From the NCBI GenBank assembly GCA_013214365.1, contig JABSPI010000235.1, positions 1 through 7,987 of the forward strand: 7,987 nucleotides of DNA. Direction: 5' to 3'. A program made the position numbers and the translations under genes. The notes beneath the pieces were generated by a model. That model was not told the origin of the DNA, did no database searches, and worked only from the letters and a program-made list of their open reading frames with translations. Below, one piece after another: positions 1-6,700 of this stretch. How positions within the stretch are numbered: the stretch's first letter is position 1; every line of letters begins with the position of its first letter. The DNA is from Erythrobacter sp. (GTDB lineage Bacteria > Pseudomonadota > Alphaproteobacteria > Sphingomonadales > Sphingomonadaceae).

Positions 1-474
1 ACCGTTCCGGCCAAATATATCGAACGCGCCGATGAAACCAAATCGCGCGCGCCCGTGATCGAGGATCTGGCGGTGGGGCTGGGCCATAGCGAGCCGGGCG
101 AAGCCGAGCGCCGCGCGCAATTGCCCGGCCATGTTCTGGTGGTGGAAGACAATATCATCATCGCGCTCGACACCGAGGAAAGCCTCAAATCGATCGGGGT
201 GGGATCGGTCGATATTGCCAGCCATACCGAGGCCGCGCTTGCCGCGATCGCCGACAATCCGCCCGATTTTGCGATTGTCGATTTCAATCTGGGGGACACA
301 TCAAGCCTCGCCGTGACCGAGGAATTGGCCCGCCGCGCCATCCCCTTTGTGCTGGCCACCGGATATTCCGAAATGAGCGAGGAGAGCGGGCGTTTGGGCG
401 CGATTGGGATTGTGCGCAAACCCTATGGCCGCGAGGAAATCGAGCAGGCCCTGCAGCTGCGCAAGCAGGTCTGA
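1..474 (+). CDS. C-terminal receiver domain of a probable hybrid sensor kinase (5' end outside window)
   Basis: The reading frame is open from base 1 and ends at TGA 472-474, giving 157 visible residues. About 45 residues precede a complete CheY-like receiver domain. Its marks are the acidic pocket VVEDN (bases 142-156), phospho-acceptor Asp in AIVDFNLGD (codon 280-282), the switch Thr in VLATGYSE, and the conserved Lys in VRKPYG. The first residues, TVPAKYIERAD, resemble the last strand of a histidine-kinase ATPase domain, so I read this as the tail of an HWE/HisKA_2-type hybrid kinase. A free-standing 139-residue response regulator from GTG at 55 is possible but has no visible Shine-Dalgarno, and the frame runs on upstream. 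A receiver placed after such a kinase usually accepts phosphate in cis or acts as a phosphate sink; which applies here cannot be seen. It converges on manA. Confidence 0.8.
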   Translation, partial: TVPAKYIERADETKSRAPVIEDLAVGLGHSEPGEAERRAQLPGHVLVVEDNIIIALDTEESLKSIGVGSVDIASHTEAALAAIADNPPDFAIVDFNLGDTSSLAVTEELARRAIPFVLATGYSEMSEESGRLGAIGIVRKPYGREEIEQALQLRKQV

Positions 475-522
475 GCGCGGCTGCGCGAGAGGGGCTAAGC
501 GCGGCTGCGCGAGGGGTGGCTG
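451..522 (+). repeat. Three 24-bp tandem units spanning the 3' end and stop of the receiver gene
   Basis: Units run 451-474, 475-498 and 499-522. Units 2 and 3 share an exact 16-base block (AGCGCGGCTGCGCGAG, at 474-489 and 498-513). Unit 1, the last eight codons of the gene including TGA, is a degraded version of the same pattern, with CTGCGC at the same offset. Unit 2 is in frame with the gene and also ends in a stop (TAA 496-498). The GCGC-GGCT-GCGC core can fold back on itself, so the units may add a small RNA hairpin after the gene. No T-run follows, so I do not call it a terminator. Confidence 0.6.
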
Positions 523-534
523 AGCCCAGCCAAT

Positions 535-567
535 CGGCCCAACCAACGGCTTCAACCAATTGGGCCG
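535..567. other. Inverted repeat in the convergent gap between the receiver gene and manA
   Basis: CGGCCCAA (535-542) and TTGGGCCG (560-567) form a perfect 8-bp stem around a 17-base loop. It lies 32 bases past the manA stop on the minus strand and 60 bases past the receiver-gene stop on the plus strand, so it could help end or protect both transcripts. There is no T-run on either strand, so it is not a standard intrinsic terminator, and an 8-bp match in GC-rich DNA may be chance. Confidence 0.3.
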
Positions 568-598
568 CAGCAGACCGATCGCTATGCCGGCCCCGCGG

Positions 599-1444
599 TC
601 ACTGGCAACGGGTGAGCAAGGTGATCTGGGCCGCGCTGAAATCGAGCATATCAAGATCGGGCACGAGCAGACATTCGCCCGCCCCGGCCGACACCGCGCC
701 ATCTGCGCTGCGCACCGCGCCGCTCAAGGGAAGGACCATAGCCGCGCCCGGATAGGCGGCGCGCAAATCGGCACCGGGCACACCGACCACGCGGTCGAGC
801 CGGAAATGATCGCTTTCGACAAGGCACATGCCGCGCCGCTCGACCGAGCCGCGCAAATGCGCCGGATACGGCCCGGTATCCGCCACCGCCAACGCCCGCT
901 CCAGATGCAATTCGCGCGGGCGGCCATAATCGAACATTCGGAAAGTCGTGTCCGAATTCTGCTGCACCTCAACCAGCGAAATGCCCGGACCGATTGCATG
1001 GACAGTGCCGGTCGGCAGATGGAACACATCGCCCGCCGCCACGTCGTGCCAGGTCAGCAATCGCTCAATCGTGCCATCCAATGCCGCCGCCTCGACCGCC
1101 TCGGGCGTCAGCTGGCGATCAAACCCGATTGCCAATTGCGCCCCGGGCTCGGCGTCGAGCACCAGCCAGCATTCCTCCTTGCCCGCTTCATCGCCGAGCG
1201 CCTGCGCGCTGGAAGGATGTACCTGAACCGAGAGTTTTTCGCTGGTGAACAGATATTTGACCAGCAGATCGGGCATTTCTGCCGGCGGCTCGAACCAAAT
1301 CTCGCCGATCCGGGCATTGTCGGGGGCGGTAAAGGGCGCGGGCAATTCATCGCGGCCCCATACTTTTTCGACCATGCGCGTGGGCAATTGGCGCGGGCTT
1401 GCCGCTCGCTCATCGGTGCGTGCCGGGCGGCTTGTCACGTTCAT
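599..1444 (-). CDS. manA: Mannose-6-phosphate isomerase, class I (zinc cupin type)
   Basis: This 281-residue cytoplasmic enzyme should interconvert fructose-6-phosphate and mannose-6-phosphate, the entry step to GDP-mannose. It has the type I cupin signature: VEKVWGRDELP near residue 25, SVQVHP (Gln74 and His76, expected zinc ligands), KEECWLVLDAEPGAQ (Glu91 region), GDVFHLPTGTVHAIGPG (His149), then VEVQQNSDTTFRMFDYGR, which holds the usual active-site Arg. Its length fits the short Bacillus-like ManA forms rather than the roughly 390-residue enterobacterial enzyme. The ATG at 1442-1444 overlaps the manC stop as ATGA, which supports this start and translational coupling. The first 20 or so residues look poorly conserved, and Met24, just before VEKVWG, is an alternative start. 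It is the last gene of the minus-strand run; the stop is TGA at 599-601. Confidence 0.92.
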   Translation of the reverse strand: MNVTSRPARTDERAASPRQLPTRMVEKVWGRDELPAPFTAPDNARIGEIWFEPPAEMPDLLVKYLFTSEKLSVQVHPSSAQALGDEAGKEECWLVLDAEPGAQLAIGFDRQLTPEAVEAAALDGTIERLLTWHDVAAGDVFHLPTGTVHAIGPGISLVEVQQNSDTTFRMFDYGRPRELHLERALAVADTGPYPAHLRGSVERRGMCLVESDHFRLDRVVGVPGADLRAAYPGAAMVLPLSGAVRSADGAVSAGAGECLLVPDLDMLDFSAAQITLLTRCQ

Positions 1445-2550
1445 TGTTTGGCCGCCCCGGGCAATTTGCCCACCTTTTGCGCCGCGCCGCGTGTGGTGAC
1501 CAGAATTTCGCCATCGCTCACCACAATACAGACATTCTCAAGCCCCACGGCCGAAATGCGCGGGCCATCGCTGAACGCCATAACATTGTTGCAATCGATC
1601 AGGTCCGCAGGTCCGCGGGCGCAATTGCCCGGCCCGTTTTGCTCGCCCCGATCCGCTCCACCCTGATCCGCTTCCCCCTGATCCGGGGTCTCCTGATCCT
1701 GAGACAGCGCATCTTGCAGCGCGGCCCAATTGCCGATGTCGGACCAGCCCATATCGGCGCTCACCATGGCGGCGCGCTGGGTGTTTTCCATCACCGCGTA
1801 ATCGATCGATTCCCCGGCAATCGCGGCGAAACTGTCGGCGTCGGGGTGGAAATGCGCCCCCGCCTCGCGCCCTTTGGCAACCGCATCTTGCACGGCCTTT
1901 GCCATTTGCGGGCAATGGGCCGCCAATTCATCGAGCAGCGCGCCGGCGCGAAATGCGAAAATACCACCATTCCAGCTGTATTCCCCGCTCGCCAGATAGC
2001 CACGCGCCCGCTCAAGATCGGGTTTCTCGACGAATTGTGCGATCTCGAAACCGCCCGAGATCGCCGCCCCCCTCCGCAGATAGCCATAGCCGGTTTCGGG
2101 GCGGTCGGCGGCAATCCCGAAGGCGACCAGATAATCTTGCGCGGCCAATTGCGCCGCGGCGATCGCGGCCCGGCGAAATGCGGCACAATCGGCGATGTAA
2201 TGGTCGCTCGGACACACCAGCATGATCGCATCAGGCGGCAATAATGCCGCCGCAAGCGCAATCGCCGGTGCGGTGTTGCGGGCCATGGGTTCGACCACGA
2301 TCCGGTGTTCGGCCCCGTGCATTTGCGCGGTGATCAACGGCAAATGCGCCGCGCCCGCCACAATCATCGGCGCCGCAAATTGGTCATCGCCCGCGACCCG
2401 CTCGATCGCCTGCTCGAACAAAGTGGTGTCGCCGATCAATGGCAAAAACGGTTTGGGGCAAGATTTGCGGCTCACCGGCCATAGACGCGTGCCGCTTCCC
2501 CCGCACAATATGACCGGATGGATTGCCGAGGTGGAGGAGTGGTGTTCCAT
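1441..2550 (-). CDS. manC: Mannose-1-phosphate guanylyltransferase (GDP-mannose pyrophosphorylase)
   Basis: This 369-residue cytoplasmic nucleotidyltransferase should make GDP-mannose from mannose-1-phosphate and GTP. Visible are the pyrophosphorylase signature LCGGSGTRLWPVSRKSCPKPF (residues 15-35), VEPMARNTAPAIALAA (86-101), CPSDHYI (113-119), ETGYGYL (152-158), FVEKP (173-177), WNGGIFAFRA (193-202) and MGWSDIGNW (267-275). A short C-terminal part with DLIDCNNVMAF and GLENVCIVVSDGEILV follows. The type II isomerase domain of fused AlgA-like enzymes is absent; a separate type I isomerase, manA, follows with a 4-base overlap. I chose ATG 2550 because GAAAGG lies just upstream on the minus strand; a TTG at 2571 would add seven residues. 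Residues 285-304 are an unusual acidic insertion of four pentapeptide repeats where relatives have a short GN(V)-type loop. A phosphomannomutase, needed between the two steps, is not in the window. Confidence 0.93.
   Translation of the reverse strand: MEHHSSTSAIHPVILCGGSGTRLWPVSRKSCPKPFLPLIGDTTLFEQAIERVAGDDQFAAPMIVAGAAHLPLITAQMHGAEHRIVVEPMARNTAPAIALAAALLPPDAIMLVCPSDHYIADCAAFRRAAIAAAQLAAQDYLVAFGIAADRPETGYGYLRRGAAISGGFEIAQFVEKPDLERARGYLASGEYSWNGGIFAFRAGALLDELAAHCPQMAKAVQDAVAKGREAGAHFHPDADSFAAIAGESIDYAVMENTQRAAMVSADMGWSDIGNWAALQDALSQDQETPDQGEADQGGADRGEQNGPGNCARGPADLIDCNNVMAFSDGPRISAVGLENVCIVVSDGEILVTTRGAAQKVGKLPGAAKQ
1639..1698 (-). repeat. In-frame 15-bp minisatellite inside manC
   Basis: On the plus strand CCTGATCC recurs at 1662, 1677 and 1692, with a one-base variant at 1647: four copies at an exact 15-base period. 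Read as manC, the units are DQETP, DQGEA, DQGGA and DRGEQ (residues 285-304). The period is a multiple of three, so the frame is kept. The segment lies after the catalytic domain in a position expected to be a surface loop, so it is probably tolerated rather than catalytic. Confidence 0.75.
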
Positions 2551-2554
2551 GTGG

Positions 2555-2560
2555 CCTTTC
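2555..2560 (-). promoter_or_regulatory. Ribosome binding site that decides the manC start
   Basis: On the minus strand GAAAGG is followed by CCAC and then ATG at 2550, a spacing of four bases. This favours the ATG over the upstream in-frame TTG at 2571. Confidence 0.5.
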
Positions 2561-2649
2561 GCGTTTGACAACGTCCGCTCTCGATCCCTTACACATTGCT
2601 CGATCGCGCCGCTAAGCTGCGACTTGCCCGCTATCCTTAACCCGTTTGC

Positions 2650-3393
2650 TTACGGCTGCGCTGCGCGGAAATCAACGCGATAGCCATAGCGCGCCTCGAC
2701 CGGAACGCCAGCCCCCGTTAGCGCCGGATTGAACCTAATTTTCTCGATCACCAAGGGGCAAACCAACGCCGCTGTGCCCGGATCGGAATTGCTGCGCGCC
2801 ACCGAACAATCGCGCGCGCGGCCATCAGGGGTGACCGTGAACACCACCGTGACCGACGTGCCATAGCGCGCCGCGCGCCCGCCATCAGGGATCGGGAAGT
2901 CGCGCCCGGGATCGAGCCGCCCCGAACGCACGCTGGGCCGCACCTTGATCCCATTGCCTTGGCCCGATCCTTGATTGCCGCTGCCCGTCCCCTCGCCCGC
3001 CCCTTGCGCGCCAGTGCCCTCGCCCGCATCGCGCGCGCCCGAGACGGTCTCATCGCCCGATGCGGACACGCTGGGCAGGGGTTCGGGCTGAATCACGATC
3101 GCGGCTGGCGGCGCGGTGATGGGCTGGGGCACGGTCTGTTCGCCCGGCGCGCCGGCGGCCCCTTCCTCGGGCGCGGGCGCGGTGGTGGGCGGCGGCGGGG
3201 GCGGCGGTGGAGGTGGGGGATCAGACGCCACGAACACGCTCATCACCTCGCGCTCCACCCCGGCGGTGAAATCGGGTACCAGAAGCCGCGACAATCCATA
3301 AAGCGCTGCCAGATGCAAAACCACGATCGCGCCCAGCAACGCCCAGCGCGGCCCTCTGGGTTTTCCCTGATAACGCGGCTGGGCTTTGCTCAT
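2650..3393 (-). CDS. tonB: TonB-family energy transducer
   Basis: This 247-residue inner-membrane, periplasm-spanning protein should couple the proton-motive force (through ExbB and ExbD, not in this window) to outer-membrane receptors. Layout: a short basic cytoplasmic tail (1-16); one membrane anchor (about 17-38, ALLGAIVVLHLAALYGLSRL); a run of 11 prolines (59-69) in a Pro/Ala-rich spacer to about 107; a Gly/Ser/Gln-rich stretch (about 124-148) with a repeated AGEGTG; and a TonB C-terminal domain (about 165-243) with YGTSVTVVFTVTPDGRARDCSV, IRFNPAL and YGYRVDF. Cys196 and Cys212 match the cysteine pair common in short alphaproteobacterial TonB proteins. The frame runs open to 3537, but ATG 3393 sits just before the membrane anchor with AGGA three bases upstream, so I start there. 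It is divergent from the kinase and 99 bases upstream of manC. The genome probably encodes other TonB copies, so the exact partner is unknown. Confidence 0.88.
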   Translation of the reverse strand: MSKAQPRYQGKPRGPRWALLGAIVVLHLAALYGLSRLLVPDFTAGVEREVMSVFVASDPPPPPPPPPPPTTAPAPEEGAAGAPGEQTVPQPITAPPAAIVIQPEPLPSVSASGDETVSGARDAGEGTGAQGAGEGTGSGNQGSGQGNGIKVRPSVRSGRLDPGRDFPIPDGGRAARYGTSVTVVFTVTPDGRARDCSVARSNSDPGTAALVCPLVIEKIRFNPALTGAGVPVEARYGYRVDFRAAQP

Positions 3394-3419
3394 TGATCCT
3401 GTGCCATGACACTGCCCAA

Positions 3420-3476
3420 CATCGCCCGGCGGAGATATTGCGGCCAAGAGCGGCCACCATACCATATCGGGCGATG
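3420..3476. promoter_or_regulatory. 9-bp inverted repeat enclosing 10-bp-spaced direct repeats upstream of tonB
   Basis: CATCGCCCG (3420-3428) and CGGGCGATG (3468-3476) are perfect inverted copies, 27 to 83 bases upstream of the tonB start. Between them GCGGCCA occurs at 3440-3446 and again at 3450-3456, exactly one helical turn apart. This could be an operator, or a stem-loop in the tonB 5' leader RNA. The sequence does not tell me which protein, if any, binds it, and it does not resemble a Fur box. Confidence 0.4.
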
Positions 3477-3526
3477 ATTGCGACGGGGCGCATTGGCGCA
3501 CGCCGCATACGCGCCGGTGCATGCCG

Positions 3527-3538
3527 GTTGGAACCAAC
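3527..3538. promoter_or_regulatory. Short palindrome in the kinase upstream region
   Basis: GTTGG-AA-CCAAC is a perfect 5-bp inverted repeat around two bases. It lies 41 bases before ATG 3579 and 178 bases before ATG 3717. It has the shape of a small dimer-binding site, but it is short enough to be chance. Confidence 0.25.
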
Positions 3539-3539
3539 A

Positions 3540-3562
3540 GGCCAAAGCGCAGCGGCCAAAGC
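3540..3562 (+). repeat. Direct repeat GGCCAAAGC x2
   Basis: GGCCAAAGC occurs at 3540-3548 and 3554-3562, a 14-base period. It shares the GGCCA core with the two copies at 3440-3456. It could be a binding-site pair or chance in GC-rich DNA. Confidence 0.3.
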
Positions 3563-3716
3563 AGACGGGTGCCTTACGATGCTGTCACAAGCGCAAAGGG
3601 GTCAAAACTCCAAAACCGGTCAGCTGCCCCCCCATCGGGCAGGCCCCAATCCGTTGCGCGCAAATCAGACGCCCCCCGCCAAGGCTCGCGCCTCAGGCTG
3701 GTCGAGGCGGGGTTGG

Positions 3717-6700
3717 ATGATCCGCGCTGGCGCGGTGGACCAAGCCAGCATGGCCTGCGCAATTGCAGCCGGCCTTGCTTATTGGATCTTAGCCAGTGCC
3801 GGGCTGAGATTGTGGCAGGTTGATCCGATCTGGCAGAGCGTGTGGTTGCCCAATGCCGGCGTGGTGGCGTTTTTGCTGCTGGTGCGGCTGCGCAATGAGA
3901 TCCCGCTGCTCGCCGCGATCACCGGAGCCAGCATGATCGCGCTTTATATGGCCGGTCACAGCGCATTTGACGCCGCCATCTTGAGCGCTGCGCAATTGAT
4001 TGATGTGCTGTTGGTGACCGGATTGGTGCGCAAAAGCACCGCAGATCGCAGCGCTGCAACCCAGGACAGCGATGACCATGATGGCCTCGACCGGCTGGGC
4101 CCGGTGCTGCAATATGGCGGGGTCGCAGGGCCAATGGCGCTGTGCGCGGTGGCGGCATTGGCTTTGGGGCCCGACTGGTCAGCGCTTGCGGCGTGGATGC
4201 TGGCCGACAGTATGGGGATGATCTTGATCGTGCCCGCCGCGCTGGTGATTGCCCAATATCTGCGCGCCAAACCCGGCCCGGTGCAATCGAGCCTCGCAGA
4301 GCGCATCCTGCTGATCACTGGCGGGCTGGCGGCGGTTTATTTCGTATTCCAGCAAAGCCTTTATCCGCTGATGTTTCTGGTGCCGCCGGTCACTTTGCTG
4401 ATCGCGTTTCGCATCGGTGCGCTGGGCACTGCGCTGTATGTGCCCGCGCTCGCGCTGGTGGGGGCGGTGATGACCTATCGCGGGATCGGGCCGATTGTGA
4501 ATGCAGTGCCCGGCGCGGCGGTGCAGACCCATTTGCTGCAAGCCTTTATCGCTGCCAATTTCCTCACCGGCCTGCCAATCGCCGCAATTCTGGCCGGCCG
4601 CACCCGCATGACCGAAGCTCTCGCCCGCAGCCGCAGCGAATTGAGCCTGTTGACCGAAAATATCACCGATGCGGTGCTGTGGATCGGACGCGATGGGGCG
4701 TGCCGCTATGCCTCGCCTTCGGTCGAGGATGTGTTGGGCATCGCCCCGCAAGACGTGATCAGGCCCGATCCGAGCAAGGATGACCCGGCCACGCGCGCAT
4801 TCGCCGCCGCAATCGACGCCCCGACACAGGCCGAGTTCGCTGCTCTTCTCGCCCGCCTGTTTGACGGGTCATGCAATACGGGACGATTGACCTTTCGCCG
4901 GTGCCGCGACGACGGGGCGGGCGCGGCGGTCTATGTCGAGGCCGATTGCGCGATTGCCCTTAGCCCTGATGGCGCGCGCAATACGGTGGTGATTTCGGCG
5001 CGCAATGTCACCCAAAGGATCGAACTGGAACAGCAATTGACCCGCGCCCGGCGCACCGCCGAACAGGCCGCCCACGCCAAAAGCGAATTCCTCGCCAATA
5101 TGAGCCATGAAATCCGTACCCCGATGAACGGCGTGCTCGGCTTTGCCGAATTGATGTTGCAAGGCGATCTGGATGCCAACACCCGCGCCCATGCCGATAT
5201 GATTGCGCAATCAGGGCGTTCGATGATGCGGCTGCTCAATGACATTCTCGACCTGTCCAAAATCGAAGCGCGCGAAATTGTGATCGAACACGAGCCGGTC
5301 GATGTGATCGCGACGATCAAGGAATGCGCCGCGCTCCACCAGGCGGCGGCGCAGGACAAGGGGCTGAGCCTGAGCGCGCCGGGCTATGCTGATGTCGATC
5401 CGGCGCGCATCTGGGTGATGAGCGATGGGATGCGGCTGCGCCAGATCCTGCTCAACCTGGTCGGCAATGCGGTCAAATTCACCGAAACCGGCGCGGTGCA
5501 AATCGCGCTCGAATATGGGGAGAGCGAGATTTCCATCGCGGTCACGGACAGCGGGATCGGGATCGCACCCGATCGCCTCGAAGGGATCTTTGCCCCCTTC
5601 ACCCAGGCCGAAAGCAGCACCGCAAGGCGGTTTGGCGGGACCGGTCTTGGCCTCTCGATCAGCCGCCAATTGGCCCATTTGCTGGGCGGGTCGATCCATG
5701 CCCAAAGCGCGCCCGATCGCGGCTCAGTATTCCGTTTGAGCCTGCCCGCCACATTTGTCGAAGCGCCCGATGCCGATCAACAGATGGACCAACAGATCGA
5801 GTCACACACCAGCGCGCCGCGCGACCGCCAAGATCCGCCATCAGACGCAGATCACGCGCCAAAAATGGGCCCTGACATGCCGCATGGACGGGATGAGCGG
5901 AATAAGCTGGCCGGAGCCATGGCGATTATGCCGCCGGCGGCGCGGATCCTGTTGGTCGAAGATCACGACGTCAACCGAATGCTGGGGGCCGAAATGCTCG
6001 AGCGCTGCGGCCAGAGCGTTGAGATCGCCTATGATGGAAACGAAGCGATCGCGATGGTGATCGATGCGATAATGCGCGACCGGCCGTTTGATCTGGTGCT
6101 GATGGATATCCAGATGCCCGGCTGCGATGGCTATGCCGCGTGCCGGGCGATCCGCGAAGACGGGATCGGACCCGACCAATTGCCGATCATCGCGCTCACT
6201 GCCAATGCCTTTCCCGAAGACATCGCCGCCGCGCGCACCGCCGGAATGCAGGCGCATCTGGCCAAGCCGATTGTGTTTGCCGATCTGGCGCGGGCATTGC
6301 AGCGTTGGTTGCCGACGCGGATTGTCGCGCAGGATGATGACCGGATGGAGCCGGGGCAAAGCGAGCAGAACCTCAACGGGTCGCCCCCGATCACGGCACC
6401 CGGTGATAGCGCATCACGGCCCCGTAGAGTTGAGGGCACAGTTGAAGGCACAGTTGAGGACACAATCGAAGCGACGATGGAAGGGGCGCCCGCATTGATC
6501 GAGACCAAGATCATCGACACATCGCGCCCGGCCCCGTCATGGACCCGAAACGCCAAAGGGATGAGCGCGGCGAGGGGCGCGAATGTGTCGCCATACACCG
6601 CCCCCCAATCGCCGCAGACCCATTCCCCGCAAACCGGACCCAATGCAGCCCCGGCCGCGGCCGCCTTCCGGCGCCCCCCAACCCCGCCAATGGCGCCGCG

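Larger units (their letters stand above)
3394..3716. other. Divergent intergenic region between tonB and the hybrid kinase
   Basis: This 323-base stretch should hold the promoters of both tonB (minus) and the kinase (plus). I see no convincing sigma-70 pair on either strand. The plus frame is open throughout, but from 3579 to 3716 it reads as low-complexity Gln/Pro/Ala/Arg with AGG codons and no domain, which suggests untranslated leader. If the kinase starts at ATG 3579, that later part is coding. The structures inside it are listed separately: an inverted repeat at 3420-3476, a palindrome at 3527-3538 and direct repeats at 3540-3562. Confidence 0.6.

Noticed and set aside
560..1666. Long plus-strand open frame of 368 codons
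   Set aside because: It lies antisense to manA and manC, both of which have clear catalytic motifs. Its translation is Arg/Ala/Pro-rich with no domain, as expected of a shadow frame in high-GC DNA.
2565..2595. Plus-strand TTGACA followed by TACACA, like a sigma-70 promoter
   Set aside because: The spacer is 19 bases and transcription would run antisense through tonB with no gene to serve. I could not support it as a promoter.
2637..2655. TTAA...TTAC near the tonB stop, like a CtrA box
   Set aside because: The spacing is nine bases rather than seven and the second half-site is imperfect. It also overlaps the end of a coding region.
3116..3301. Plus-strand open frame encoding a poly-glycine run
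   Set aside because: It is the complement of the proline-rich spacer of tonB, whose frame carries the membrane anchor and C-terminal domain.
3393..3476. Starts of the kinase at TTG 3393 or ATG 3474
   Set aside because: TTG 3393 overlaps the tonB start codon. ATG 3474 sits inside the inverted repeat, with no ribosome binding site and no conserved-looking protein sequence after it.
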